Assembly: GCF_046530675.1 (NCBI RefSeq) | Contig: NZ_CP172558.1 | Coordinates: 2,108,001-2,172,000, forward strand | Direction of reading: 5' to 3' | Source of the DNA: Chitinibacter sp046530675 | GTDB lineage: Bacteria; Pseudomonadota; Gammaproteobacteria; Burkholderiales; Chitinibacteraceae | Length of the DNA: 64,000 nucleotides | Shown: positions 17,769 through 26,656 of the stretch, piece after piece | How positions within the stretch are numbered: the stretch's first letter is position 1 | Layout: the number at the start of each line of letters is the position of its first letter | Translations under genes and position numbers: made by a program | The notes under the pieces: generated by a model | Seen by the model: only the letters and a program-made list of their open reading frames with translations | Databases searched by the model: none | Told to the model about the DNA's origin: nothing

Positions 17769-17829
17769 GGGGTATTTAATTGTAGCCCTTTAATTTATTG
17801 GATTGTGTTGATATACCTTTGGTTGGTAT
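17769..17829 (+). repeat. Spaced-motif repeat, copy 1
   Basis: GGGGTAT, 35 nt, ATATACC, 7 nt, GGTAT. It starts 1 nt after the VOC stop codon. The same motifs with the same 35-nt internal gap occur in seven places in this window while the filler sequence differs. ATACC and GGTAT form a small hairpin. The distal GGGTAT can alternatively pair with ATACC. Confidence 0.8.
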
Positions 17830-17878
17830 CGGCGCAGCACAGACCAAATTTGCCCCAGCCATTCTCTCGATGTCGTAC

Positions 17879-17905
17879 ATCAATCGAGTCTGACCCCATT
17901 GATTC
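17879..17905. repeat. Left 27-bp inverted repeat of an orphan-gene cassette
   Basis: Exact reverse complement of 18381-18407; its core on the other strand is GGGGTCAGACTCGATTGAT. Together the two repeats bracket the low-GC gene at 17979-18380. Confidence 0.95.
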
Positions 17906-17978
17906 GTTTATGGCTACCCATGTGAAACGCCAACAGACCCTAGGTGTTACTTGGAATTTATACAGGCGCAAGGAATTT

Positions 17979-18380
17979 ATGGAGTTATTAATAGTTGCAA
18001 TATTATTTTATCTGACTGGTAGAAATTCAGAGCTATTGGGAGGCAAAAACCAAAGTAGATTCAAGTTTTTGGCTAATTTTGCTGCTGCATTGCTTTTTGT
18101 ATTGTTTTTCTTGGCATTGGTAAAGTATGGGCCAAGTGATTTAATGGAAAAGGCATTGGGCAGCTCAAGATTTTACCAGTTATCAGGAATGCTATTGATC
18201 TGGGGTGGATATATGCTGAGAGTTCGCTCTATGGCCGAAACAAAAACTGGGTCACCTTATAATGATATTTTTTACGCATACAAGAATTTTCCATACAAGA
18301 ATAATATTTTTCTATCCGCAAAAATAATTGCATGTGATGCCGTTGGTTTGATTCTATTTCTTACTTGGATTCTGAAATAG
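17979..18380 (+). CDS. Orphan low-GC membrane protein between inverted repeats
   Basis: 133 residues from ATG 17979 (AAGGAA 5 nt upstream). The reading frame is open for a long way upstream, but that part overlaps the VOC gene and the inverted repeat and is not credible. Three to four hydrophobic segments (about 1-14, 28-48, 65-80 and 115-132) imply an inner-membrane protein; MLLIWGGYMLRVRSM lies between two of them. The coding sequence is clearly more AT-rich than its neighbours, pointing to foreign origin. It is bracketed by perfect 27-bp inverted repeats, and its stop codon abuts the right repeat. Family not recognised. Confidence 0.7.
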   Translation: MELLIVAILFYLTGRNSELLGGKNQSRFKFLANFAAALLFVLFFLALVKYGPSDLMEKALGSSRFYQLSGMLLIWGGYMLRVRSMAETKTGSPYNDIFYAYKNFPYKNNIFLSAKIIACDAVGLILFLTWILK

Positions 18381-18407
18381 GAATCAATGGGGTCAGACTC
18401 GATTGAT
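18381..18407. repeat. Right 27-bp inverted repeat of the orphan-gene cassette
   Basis: Exact reverse complement of 17879-17905, beginning immediately after the stop codon of the enclosed gene. The 217 bp that follow (18408-18624) hold only a short GCCCGCC/GGCGGGC hairpin near 18481 and no gene I can support. Confidence 0.95.
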
Positions 18408-18624
18408 TTATTCACCATCCAACTCAAGAGTCGTAGGTGCAAATAGCACAGCGTATTCGCACGCATGCCCAACCCAAATCAGCCCGCCGATCTGGCGGGC
18501 AATTTACATCTGCGACTTGGTCTCGACCGCCGCCTTTGACACCTCGGTACGTTGGGCTTCCCTCAGGCTGGCGTTTCGCATTGCCGAGCGTTCACCACGT
18601 CATTCGCAGCGATCTAAGAATCAT

Positions 18625-18684
18625 GGGGTATTTCATTGTGGCTCTTGTCCATATTGCCCTGCAACGAAATACCCATTGTGGTAT
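18625..18684 (+). repeat. Spaced-motif repeat, copy 2
   Basis: GGGGTAT, 35 nt, AAATACC, 6 nt, GGTAT. It lies 5 nt beyond the stop of the minus-strand YdcF gene. Of all copies it is the most similar to copy 1 (shared GGGGTATTT-ATTGT-GC-CTT). The two stand in the same orientation either side of the inverted-repeat cassette. Confidence 0.8.
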
Positions 18685-18689
18685 CCGGG

Positions 18690-19442
18690 CTACTGCTTTC
18701 TTAGCGCGTACCAGATTTGCCCAAGACATTCGCGCAATGCGGTGCTGCTGGTTTGCAAGGCGCTGGCGCGTGGCAGGATGCTGGTCAGATTGAACGGTTC
18801 GCGGTTGATGTAGTCGGTCGGCGCGGCAATCACTTCAAAGCCCAGTTTTTCAAAGCTGCGCCGGGCGCGCGGCATATGGTCGGCTGAAGTGACCAGCGTA
18901 ATTGTTTTGATTTGCGGGCCGAGCATGGCCTGACTCATGCTGGCGTTCTCAAAGGTGTCGACCGAGCGATCTTCGACCCATTTGACCTTGACGCCAAATT
19001 CATTTTGCAAGACTTGCTGCATGTAGTGTGCTTCGCTCATTCCGCCCAATGGTGCGCCGCCGGTGACCAGAATCGCTTGCGAATGCAGGCTGGCCAGTCG
19101 TGCGCCATAACGTACCCGGGCGAGTGTGACATTGTTGAGCGTTTCGCCTTCGGGCATATCGCGCGCGATAAAACGCTTGCCGCCACCGAGTATGACCATG
19201 GCCTGACTGCGCTTCAGCTGGGCGACATTCAGCGGCGGCGTTTCGAGCAAGGACATCAAGCCGTATGACACTAGCGGCGTGGCCAGCAGGTAGAGCAGCA
19301 GTAAGCCGCTGATCGTGCTCCAGCTTGTCTGACGTGGCCAGCGTTTGCGCCCGAGATGAGCCGCCGCGAGCAGCAGTAACAGGCTGCCCGGTGGCAATAG
19401 TAATGCGCGGCAAGTTTCCTTGATCAATACGGCCAGATCCAT
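18690..19442 (-). CDS. YdcF family (DUF218) membrane-anchored protein
   Basis: 250 residues from ATG 19442; the longer frame overlaps the upstream MOSC gene and lacks support. Two N-terminal transmembrane segments (about 15-30 and 38-60) precede a DUF218 domain. Its pattern is visible as QAMVILGGGKRFIARDMPEG, ILVTGGAP, DRSVDTFENA and ITLVTSADHMPRARRSFEKLGFEV. Relatives (ElyC/SanA/YdcF) act in envelope maintenance, including cell-wall precursor supply. The exact role here is not determinable. It lies 10 nt downstream of the MOSC gene. Confidence 0.85.
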   Translation of the reverse strand: MDLAVLIKETCRALLLPPGSLLLLLAAAHLGRKRWPRQTSWSTISGLLLLYLLATPLVSYGLMSLLETPPLNVAQLKRSQAMVILGGGKRFIARDMPEGETLNNVTLARVRYGARLASLHSQAILVTGGAPLGGMSEAHYMQQVLQNEFGVKVKWVEDRSVDTFENASMSQAMLGPQIKTITLVTSADHMPRARRSFEKLGFEVIAAPTDYINREPFNLTSILPRASALQTSSTALRECLGQIWYALRKQ

Positions 19443-19452
19443 GATGTACGCT

Positions 19453-20244
19453 TCAGTCCAGAATGGTGACGGGCTGACCCGGTTTGAGCTGGCCACGATT
19501 GAGTGCAATGATATTCTGGCCAAAAATAACGCCATCAGCGGCTTTGCGAAAACTCGCCAGCGTTCGCAACGGTTCGCCGCGCGCCGCCGCTAGGGCGGTG
19601 TCCGGATCCAGTGTGGTGATTGCGCAGCGCTCGCATGGTTTGACGATCTCGAAGATGACTTCGCCGATTTTGATTTTCCGCCAGCCATCTTCGGCAAATG
19701 CAGCGCTATTGGCGATGACCAGATTGGGGCGGAAACGGCGCATATCAAAATCCTGCCCGGCGCGGCGGTTCAGTTCGTGCAATGACGCTTCGCCGATCAG
19801 TAATAGTGGATAACCATCGTTAAAACTGATCGCGATTTCGGGGCGTCGGCGCACCCGGCGATGTGGTTCGAGCCCGATCCACATCACGATCACGGTTTGT
19901 TCCAGATAGGAAGAAAACCAGTCGTTAGCTGCCTGTGCGCCGCTGCGGGCGGCAAAATGATCGTCCCAGATTTCGGCCTGCTGCTGCCGCTGAAAGGCCG
20001 ATAGCGGGACAAAAATATCGTCCATTCCCGGTGCCGAGAAAAAAATACCGTCGTCGTTCGGTATCGCTTGAACCCGAATCAATTGCGGATGCGTGCGAGC
20101 CGTGATGTAGAGCCCTTCGGGCGTCGCAATCATCCAGTCCCGGTCTAGGGGCAAACCCTGCGGGCTGACTGCGCTGTGCGACAGCGCTTGTCCCTGAGCC
20201 GATTTCAATGGATAGCGATAAAGGGCGGAAAGCGTGATGGTCAT
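19453..20244 (-). CDS. MOSC domain protein, YcbX-like
   Basis: 263 residues from ATG 20244 (a GTG at 20256 is possible; neither has a clear ribosome site). The N-terminal beta-barrel MOSC_N domain begins LSALYRYPLKSAQG. The MOSC domain (about 125-262) has the conserved FRPNLVI and the cysteine motif KPCERCAITTLDPDT. YcbX-type proteins use molybdenum cofactor to reduce N-hydroxylated compounds. No ferredoxin domain is fused at the C-terminus, so an external electron donor would be needed. Part of a minus-strand run with comEC (2-nt gap at the maximal frame) and the YdcF gene. Confidence 0.88.
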   Translation of the reverse strand: MTITLSALYRYPLKSAQGQALSHSAVSPQGLPLDRDWMIATPEGLYITARTHPQLIRVQAIPNDDGIFFSAPGMDDIFVPLSAFQRQQQAEIWDDHFAARSGAQAANDWFSSYLEQTVIVMWIGLEPHRRVRRRPEIAISFNDGYPLLLIGEASLHELNRRAGQDFDMRRFRPNLVIANSAAFAEDGWRKIKIGEVIFEIVKPCERCAITTLDPDTALAAARGEPLRTLASFRKAADGVIFGQNIIALNRGQLKPGQPVTILD

Positions 20245-20258
20245 TTTGAAAGGCACGG

Positions 20259-22586
20259 CTATGGCGGTAATCCGCTAGTGTACCAATAGTGCGGATGTAA
20301 GAGGCGTTCGCTATGTATGGTCAACTGATCTGTCAGTTCAAAATGAATCGCCCCCAACTCAGCTGTTTGCAGCGACGTCGCCTGTTGCGCCTGATAACGT
20401 GTGAGCACTTCGGCTTTGGGATGACCAAACCGGTTCATAAAGCCGGCGGAGAAGACCGCGTACTGTGGCGAAGTGGCATGGATAAATGGCATCGATGACG
20501 AATTTTTGCTGCCGTGATGTGGTGCAAACACGACGCTGTGGTGTCCCAGCCCGTGACTCAGCAATTCGATTTCTTCTGCCTTGCCGATATCGGCGGTGAG
20601 TAAAATACTGAAGCGGCCATTATTGACGCGCAAGACACAGCTGCGGGCATTGTCAGTCTGGATTGCATAATCGGGGTGAGGCCAGAGTAATTCGAAATGC
20701 ACCCCATCCCATTGCCAGCGCATTCCTGCCTGGCAGCGTTTCGATGCGGGCGTTAACAGCGGATGGTGTTCTGGCAGTGAATGAATCAGCGCATCAACCG
20801 GCCAGCGTTGCAGCAATAAGGCCGCGCCCCCCATATGATCCAGATCATTGTGCGACAACAGCAGTGAATCGAGCCGCAGGACGTTGAAATGCCGCAAGGC
20901 GGGCATAATGACCCGATCCGCATTGGACGCTTGCCCGGTATCAAACAGCAAAGCGTGCTGCCGGGTCTGAATCAGTACGGCCAGGCCTTGCCCGACATCC
21001 AGCGCCACGGCTCGAAATTGTCCGGCTCGCAGCGGCTCCGGTGCGTAGGCAAGCAAGGGCATCAGCAGCGCAAGGCCGAGATAGCGTGCAGCAAAGCCTG
21101 CGGGGAGCAAGAGCAGCAAGACGCCGAGTAATGCTGCAGGCAGCATGGCGTTGGGCGGTGGCGCATGTTGCCAGCCGCCAATCGGCCATTTCAACAAGAA
21201 TTGCAAACCCAGATCGCACCAGCTCATTAGCGACGCGGCCCAAGACAGAGTATGGCCGCTAGGATCAAACAAACCGATCAGCGCCAGCGGGGTGACCAGC
21301 AGGCTGACGACAGGAATCGCCCAGGCGTTTGCCAGCGGTGAAATCAATGGAAACTGCCCAAAAATAACCAGCAGTAAAGGCAACGAAACCCATGTTGCAG
21401 CCCACTGGCTTTGCAGCCATTGTTGCCACTGCAGAAGCGGGCCGATCCGTTGTGCGCAAGCCCAGAATAAAGTGCCGACACACAAAAATGAAAGCCAGAA
21501 GCCGATCGAGAGTATGGCAAACGGATCGATCAGGACGACGGCCGTCATGGCGCCGAGCCAGACCACGCTGATCGGTATCTGGCGACGATGCCACAGCGCG
21601 AGCGAAAAAATCAGCAGCATGATGAAAGTACGCTGGGTGGGTATACTAAATCCAGAGATTGCACAGTAAGCGCTAGCGGACAATACCCCTGATATCAATG
21701 CTGCGCGTGGCGCGGAAAAGCGCGATGCCAGCCAGGCAATTCGCCGCCAGATATTTAGTGTGATCAATCCAGCCAGCGCGGCCAGCATCGTGATGTGCAG
21801 CCCCGAAATGGACACCAGATGAATTACGCCCGTTTGGGAAAAACGCCACCATTGATCGGGTGAAATCTGGCTTTGCTCGCCAATCGAGAGCGCCTTGATG
21901 ATGCCTTTGTATGGATGATTGCCCAGTTGCCGGTCGATTTGAGCGAGTAGGGTACTGCGGTAGAGCAACAGTACGGTGTCCCAGTGTGTGCCTGCGAGTT
22001 TGACTGGCTGTTTGGCGTTGGCAATCGCTGCGATATTTTGCTGTAAAAACCAGCGTTCCAGATCGAAGCTTGAGGGATTGATCTGGCCGTGCACCGGTTT
22101 TAAGCGGGCTTGAAATTGCCAGCGTTCACCCGCTTTGAAAGGTGGATTTTTGCCATAAACATTGACCTGGATCTGTTCGGGTTGCCAACTGCCGATGGAC
22201 TGTTCCGGGCGCAGCAAAAAGCGTGTGCCAAAGGTCGAGCTTTGCGGGATGCTGACAATATCACCGCGTAAGGTCACGCTCTGCGCAATAAGTGCGGCAG
22301 GCAAGCGCTGCTCAAGATGACGCTGGGCATGCCATTGCGCCCAGCCAAACCCGGCGCAGCCCGCCAGCAGCAGGCAACCGAGCAGTGACAGCCGATCAAT
22401 CTGGCTGTATGCAAGGCAGAGAGCAATGATTGCAGAGGTGGCAACTATCCACCAGGCGCACAATTGCGCTTGCCCATGGCAGAGCATGACCCCCGCGATC
22501 ATGGTGACAAGCAATAAGGCACAGGAGCGCGACTGGAGCGCTGGCGGAATGATGGTCAACATATTTATTGCTAGTTGAAAAAGCAT
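20259..22586 (-). CDS. comEC: DNA-uptake channel ComEC/Rec2
   Basis: 775 residues (an internal start at 22562 would remove 8). An N-terminal DUF4131-like part with transmembrane helices (about 15-75) is followed by an OB-like segment and the polytopic Competence domain. That domain has about eight helices (about 240-500) and GLLHITM-like SISGLHITMLAALAG. A metallo-beta-lactamase-fold domain (about 530-770) contains ALDVGQGLAVLIQT, LLFDTGQAS and SHNDLDHMGGA. It forms the inner-membrane channel for single-stranded DNA during natural transformation, which suggests competence in this organism. Pilus genes for uptake are not in the window. Confidence 0.95.
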   Translation of the reverse strand: MLFQLAINMLTIIPPALQSRSCALLLVTMIAGVMLCHGQAQLCAWWIVATSAIIALCLAYSQIDRLSLLGCLLLAGCAGFGWAQWHAQRHLEQRLPAALIAQSVTLRGDIVSIPQSSTFGTRFLLRPEQSIGSWQPEQIQVNVYGKNPPFKAGERWQFQARLKPVHGQINPSSFDLERWFLQQNIAAIANAKQPVKLAGTHWDTVLLLYRSTLLAQIDRQLGNHPYKGIIKALSIGEQSQISPDQWWRFSQTGVIHLVSISGLHITMLAALAGLITLNIWRRIAWLASRFSAPRAALISGVLSASAYCAISGFSIPTQRTFIMLLIFSLALWHRRQIPISVVWLGAMTAVVLIDPFAILSIGFWLSFLCVGTLFWACAQRIGPLLQWQQWLQSQWAATWVSLPLLLVIFGQFPLISPLANAWAIPVVSLLVTPLALIGLFDPSGHTLSWAASLMSWCDLGLQFLLKWPIGGWQHAPPPNAMLPAALLGVLLLLLPAGFAARYLGLALLMPLLAYAPEPLRAGQFRAVALDVGQGLAVLIQTRQHALLFDTGQASNADRVIMPALRHFNVLRLDSLLLSHNDLDHMGGAALLLQRWPVDALIHSLPEHHPLLTPASKRCQAGMRWQWDGVHFELLWPHPDYAIQTDNARSCVLRVNNGRFSILLTADIGKAEEIELLSHGLGHHSVVFAPHHGSKNSSSMPFIHATSPQYAVFSAGFMNRFGHPKAEVLTRYQAQQATSLQTAELGAIHFELTDQLTIHSERLLHPHYWYTSGLPP

Positions 22587-22733
22587 GCAGCGACAAGCCC
22601 CTGTCGGAACTCACTTTGCCGCTGGGTACTGGCCGGGATATGAAAATCGTGCGCATCTTCATTGCCTTGAGTACAAAGTTGCAACATGCTGCGACTTTCG
22701 GGTACATTGCTTCGATAAAAACAGGGGGAAACC

Positions 22734-23090
22734 ATGCAATTTTTGAAATATGCCGTGGCACTGGCGATGGCGTTAAATCTGGCTGCTTGCGGCGATCAGG
22801 CGGAAAATCAGGGCGCAGTTCAAGCTTCTGCGGTGAATGAGGCGGCCAGCACTGATCCACGCTATCAAAATCCATTGCTCAACGCCAATCCGGAACAATT
22901 TAATGAAGTTCTGGCCGATTGTGGCAAATTGCTGTTTGGTGAGCAGTCAGCTTCAGACGAAGTTCAGGCCAAATGCAAGCAAGACATGATTGCCCGTGCA
23001 GCGAAGTTGGGACTGACTATTACTGAAGCAGACATTGCCGAGCAACTGGTTAAAGATCGTTTCCACTTCGTGCAAAGTAAGCAGCAGTAA
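22734..23090 (+). CDS. Small putative lipoprotein
   Basis: 118 residues. Signal peptide with lipobox LAAC (Cys about 20), then a low-complexity stretch and a helical C-terminal domain (about 45-118). That domain has two further cysteines (DCGKLLF and AKCKQD, about 62 and 82) that could pair. GGGG lies 7 nt before the ATG. Divergent from comEC. Family not recognised; likely anchored in the outer or inner membrane facing the periplasm. Confidence 0.75.
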   Translation: MQFLKYAVALAMALNLAACGDQAENQGAVQASAVNEAASTDPRYQNPLLNANPEQFNEVLADCGKLLFGEQSASDEVQAKCKQDMIARAAKLGLTITEADIAEQLVKDRFHFVQSKQQ

Positions 23091-23093
23091 GGG

Positions 23094-23145
23094 TTTAAAC
23101 CATATAACGGACTACCTTGTCTGGTAGTTCGTTGCATGGTTTAAA
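23094..23145. terminator. Bidirectional terminator between convergent genes
   Basis: Long, nearly perfect hairpin. TTTAAACCAT pairs with ATGGTTTAAA at the base and GACTACC pairs with GGTAGTTC near a 6-nt loop. It separates the lipoprotein gene (plus) from the membrane-protein gene (minus), whose stop codon lies inside the right arm. Confidence 0.8.
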
Positions 23146-24361
23146 ACAGCATCCCGGCCAGTTTTTTGAGCAATTCTTCCAGCGGCATCATCGTTAAAGC
23201 TAGCGGAACAAGCGGGGCCAGCGTTGCCACAGCAAGAAAAATGACCGCGTCTTTATTGACCGGTACTGCCCGCATTGATTGTACAACGTCAAAACTGCTT
23301 CCCAGATCGACCAGTGACGACATATCTGGATTACCCAAGGGTGATTCAGTGTTCGTTTGCTGGCGCAGCCATTTCTCTTCAAACTCCCGGTTATGTCGCA
23401 TGACCAGAATGCCATATTCGCGTTTGGCGTCGCGTTGAGCTTGTGCCAGTTGTGGGGCAAATACCAGCAAGGGTGCCAAAATCAGTAATTGGGTCACGAT
23501 CACGGTCAGCGCAATTTCGGCCTTGAAATCGGTGAGCATGGCGCCTTGAAAGAAAATCCGGTTCGCCAAAAGAGCCGCGAGCATGGCGCCGTGCGCCGCA
23601 GCCAGCGGCGTAAAGGCATAAAACGTTCCACTCAGAAAAGCCAGCCCCCCCAGTCGATCCGAGTGGGTCGGGAGCAACTGCAGATCAATTTTTGAAACCT
23701 GCCATAAAAACCGGGCCCAGATAAAGAGCCGGAAGTACCAGCGTATCAGCAGGAACTGAAAAACCGGCAGGCTGGCAAAAGCATACCAGTAGCCGGCAAT
23801 GGTCAGTTGCAGTTGATCTCCGTTCAGTGTGGCGTACCAGGTATCGGTTTCAATCACCGCATAATGACGCCAGATAAAAAAACCGATTGCGTAAACCAGA
23901 GTGATCAGAATGATTTCAGCTTTGATTGAATTGCGTAGATTGATCGCCGAATGGATCGCCGCATCAAATTTTGCCTTGGCGTGCTCGGGAATCAATTCAC
24001 GCAGTAGAAATTGCTGGACGACTTTACGCAGCCGCAAATGAACCAGCAATTCGGCGGCAATCAGCAGCGGAATTGCCAGCAAAAATCGCACATGGACAGC
24101 CATGTCATGGAGAAACGGGATTTTAACGCCTTGATAGAATTCGCCACTGATCAGAGAGATGAGTGCGGGTGGCAGCCAGGCAAAGAGTGAAATCACGATG
24201 ATACGCCGCCAGACCATGCCTTCGGCGTCGTCGCTCAAGTGTGCGCGCCGGAAGAACTGGAAAAGCGGACCGCCGAGAACGAGCGAAAAATCCTGGGTAT
24301 CATGACTGAGTACATTGATGCCATGCAGACTGGATTGGTTTGCTGGTGCTGATTGTGACAT
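23141..24361 (-). CDS. Polytopic inner-membrane protein of unknown function
   Basis: 406 residues from ATG 24361, which has a textbook AGGAGG 6 nt upstream. About eight hydrophobic segments are visible (about 48-66, 82-102, 145-165, 188-210, 245-280, 285-310 and 375-395). Between the last two, a cytoplasmic loop carries charged text (QAQRDAKREYGILVMRHNREFEEKW). The motif SDRLGGLAFL in the middle suggests a defined family shared among proteobacteria, but I do not recognise a function. It is downstream of ppk2 on the same strand with about 108 bp between. Confidence 0.75.
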   Translation of the reverse strand: MSQSAPANQSSLHGINVLSHDTQDFSLVLGGPLFQFFRRAHLSDDAEGMVWRRIIVISLFAWLPPALISLISGEFYQGVKIPFLHDMAVHVRFLLAIPLLIAAELLVHLRLRKVVQQFLLRELIPEHAKAKFDAAIHSAINLRNSIKAEIILITLVYAIGFFIWRHYAVIETDTWYATLNGDQLQLTIAGYWYAFASLPVFQFLLIRWYFRLFIWARFLWQVSKIDLQLLPTHSDRLGGLAFLSGTFYAFTPLAAAHGAMLAALLANRIFFQGAMLTDFKAEIALTVIVTQLLILAPLLVFAPQLAQAQRDAKREYGILVMRHNREFEEKWLRQQTNTESPLGNPDMSSLVDLGSSFDVVQSMRAVPVNKDAVIFLAVATLAPLVPLALTMMPLEELLKKLAGMLF

Positions 24362-24469
24362 GGTAGGCCTCCTGATCGGGGACACTTCAAGCCTAGCAGA
24401 GCCATTGGACGAATGTACGCCGATTTGCCGGGCAAATCGCAGGCTTTGCGACTTGCCACTGGGCGTAAA

Positions 24470-25282
24470 TCAGAACTTCGCAGGAACGATGCGCAAAGGA
24501 TGTTCTAGCGGTGCCGGATCGACTATTTTCCGTTTGGGGAGTTTGACCTTGTCGTGCGGTAAATCTTCATAGGGTATATGCGCCAGTATGTGGCTCAGAA
24601 CATTGAGGCGGACGCGCTTCTTATCTTCCGAATGCGCGACATACCAAGGGGCAAAATCGGTGTCGGTGTGCTTGAACATTTCATCGCGTGCCACGGTGTA
24701 TTCATTCCAGCGGCTGAATGACTTGATGTCCATTGGCGAGAGTTTCCAGATTTTTCTGCCATCATCGATACGTCCGCTCAGGCGGCGTTCCTGTTCTTCT
24801 GGCGTCACTTCGAGCCAGTACTTGAGCAGGATAATCCCCGAGTCGACCATCGCCCGTTCAAACATCGGCGCGCCGGTCAGAAAACTTGTGACTTGCTCTT
24901 CGCTGCAAAATCCCATGACGCGCTCGACGCCGGCGCGGTTGTACCAACTGCGGTCAAAAATGACAATTTCACCTGCCGCCGGGAAATGTTGCACATAGCG
25001 TTGCAGATACATCTGGCTTTTTTCACGTTCGGTCGGAGCTGGCAAAGCGACGACGCGAAAAACCCGCGGGCTGACACGTTCAGTGAGTGCCTTAATCGTA
25101 CCTCCCTTACCAGCGCCATCGCGCCCTTCAAAAACAATGGCGACTTTCAGCCCTTTTTCCTGCACCCAGCGTTGCAATTTGACCAGCTCGACATGCAGTT
25201 TTTTCAGTTCTTTCTGATAGGCTTTTTCGCTCAGTTTGTCGTGTTCCAGCGCAGTACTGACGGGTTTTTTCTGTTTTGACAT
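24470..25282 (-). CDS. ppk2: Polyphosphate kinase 2 (PPK2 family)
   Basis: 270 residues. Walker A is FEGRDGAGKGGTIK (51-64). Further PPK2 signatures are RVVALPAPTEREKSQMYLQRYV, a Walker B-like IVIFDRSWYNRAGVERVMGF, and the lid region EQERRLSGRIDDGRKIWKLSP. Single-domain, class-I-like length. It transfers phosphate between polyphosphate and nucleoside diphosphates (GDP/ADP) in the cytoplasm; direction and nucleotide preference cannot be read here. AAGGA lies 8 nt before the ATG. Confidence 0.95.
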   Translation of the reverse strand: MSKQKKPVSTALEHDKLSEKAYQKELKKLHVELVKLQRWVQEKGLKVAIVFEGRDGAGKGGTIKALTERVSPRVFRVVALPAPTEREKSQMYLQRYVQHFPAAGEIVIFDRSWYNRAGVERVMGFCSEEQVTSFLTGAPMFERAMVDSGIILLKYWLEVTPEEQERRLSGRIDDGRKIWKLSPMDIKSFSRWNEYTVARDEMFKHTDTDFAPWYVAHSEDKKRVRLNVLSHILAHIPYEDLPHDKVKLPKRKIVDPAPLEHPLRIVPAKF

Positions 25283-25416
25283 GGTGTGATCCTTGCGGAG
25301 GGTTGATGCGATTAGTATTCATTCAAAAGTTTTCATATTCGCTAGCGTGTGAATTTTTGTCTTGTTACTTTTCAGTATAGGCGTCACAGAGATGCAGCCG
25401 CGTAAGCGGGAAAGCG

Positions 25417-26328
25417 CTATTCCGTTGCCGCTAATCGTGCGCGTAAAGCCTCAACGATAAAATCAATAAACACCCGGTATTTGCGTGGAATTGTTGATCT
25501 ATAAGGGTAAACGAGATATACCGGTATGGGGTTTGCGTGCCATTCACTTAAAACCGGCTGCAGCAATCCCAATTGGCAATAGGTTTCGCCAACAAACTGG
25601 GGCAACAGCGCGATGCCGTGTCCATTAATGGCGCTAACTGCCAGTGTAGGATTGGTGTCACTGCACAGAATCGGTTTGAGTGCTGCGCGGACTTCTTCGT
25701 TGCCACACTGAAGCAGCCACTGACGGGAATCCTGATAATCATCGTTAATCAGCGTGGCGTGCTTGATAAGATCATCAGGATGGTCAAGACGGGGCGCACG
25801 AGCCAGATAAGCGGGGGAGGCAAAGAGTTTGTCTTGTGCAAAGCCCAGTGTTTTGGCGACCAGTCGTTCATCACCCACACGTCCGACCCGGATACAGAAA
25901 TCGACGCCATCAGCACCGGGCGAAATCAGGCGGTTATTTGAATCGACCCGAATCCGTAATAGTGGATGGCGTTGCGCAAACTCGGCCATCAAGGGGCCGA
26001 CTGCGTACTGCGACAAAGAAGGCGTGGTGCTAATCCATAACTCACCCTCGATTTGCTGCTGGGTGTCTTCAATCTCCAGTCTGACCTGACCGAGCAATTC
26101 GCGTAATGCAATGGCATGTGGTAGTAATTTTTGCCCGGCTTCAGTGAGCGACATGCTGCGGGTGCTGCGTAAAACCAGCACAGTACCTAGCTCTTTTTCC
26201 AGCTCGCGAATCAGCTGACTAATATGGCTTTTGGCGCACCCACGTTCACCTGCAGCGGCAGTAAAGCTACCAAGTCTAGAAAGAGATTCGAAAGCTAATA
26301 GAGAGTCAGGATCAAGTATTGTTTTCAT
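25417..26328 (-). CDS. LysR-family transcriptional regulator
   Basis: 303 residues. An N-terminal winged helix-turn-helix (about 8-65, LLAFESLSRLGSFTAAAGERGCAKSHIS) and a C-terminal periplasmic-binding-type effector domain (about 90-295). Closest in style to the LysR group with short effector text such as RPR..PVYLVYP near the end. It is divergent from a 61-residue open frame at 26425, whose expression it may control. Target and ligand unknown. Confidence 0.92.
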   Translation of the reverse strand: MKTILDPDSLLAFESLSRLGSFTAAAGERGCAKSHISQLIRELEKELGTVLVLRSTRSMSLTEAGQKLLPHAIALRELLGQVRLEIEDTQQQIEGELWISTTPSLSQYAVGPLMAEFAQRHPLLRIRVDSNNRLISPGADGVDFCIRVGRVGDERLVAKTLGFAQDKLFASPAYLARAPRLDHPDDLIKHATLINDDYQDSRQWLLQCGNEEVRAALKPILCSDTNPTLAVSAINGHGIALLPQFVGETYCQLGLLQPVLSEWHANPIPVYLVYPYRSTIPRKYRVFIDFIVEALRARLAATE

Positions 26329-26424
26329 TTGAGAACATAGTATTCGATTTTTTGCCCTTATCGGCTGGGATTAGGATGTCTACCATAACAATATCAAAAA
26401 CATTGCGATAAAGGGGAAATTATA

Positions 26425-26610
26425 ATGCTGCGTTTTCTGACAAACCTGAGTGGATACTTACACGATGCCTTTGCCGGGGCAAAATACGATGCTTTTTCGC
26501 ATTCTCCCTTTTATTTGCACAGCAACTGGCAAGAGCCGCGACTGAGTCCGCCAGAGCATTGTGAAGAAGAAACGCTGGAGCAATTGCGAGATCGTTGGAG
26601 AATGCATTAA
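26425..26610 (+). CDS. Small hypothetical protein divergent from the LysR gene
   Basis: 61 residues, with AAGGGG 7 nt before the ATG and only 96 bp between it and the LysR start. The composition (aromatic-rich middle YDAFSHSPFYLHSNW, acidic-basic end EEETLEQLRDRWRMH) looks like a real, soluble small protein. No family recognised. Support comes from the ribosome site and from the classic divergent-regulator arrangement. Confidence 0.5.
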   Translation: MLRFLTNLSGYLHDAFAGAKYDAFSHSPFYLHSNWQEPRLSPPEHCEEETLEQLRDRWRMH

Positions 26611-26656
26611 AAATTGGACGTCAGCATGCCAGCTGCGGGTGATCAGATGAATTGAA

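Noticed and set aside
17439..18380. A 313-residue open frame spanning the VOC gene, intergenic DNA and the low-GC orphan gene.
   Set aside because: Its first part is an alternate frame of the VOC gene and runs through a repeat and an inverted repeat. Composition changes abruptly and only the last 133 codons have a ribosome site and protein-like sequence.
17769..18684. Interpretation of spaced-motif repeats as integron attC sites around a gene cassette.
   Set aside because: No RYYYAAC/GTTRRRY boxes or integrase are visible and most copies do not separate cassette-like genes. Kept only as a general recombination-site hypothesis.
23094..23145. TACC-N6-GGTA hairpin as another repeat copy.
   Set aside because: It belongs to a long symmetrical terminator stem, with no third motif at the required distance.
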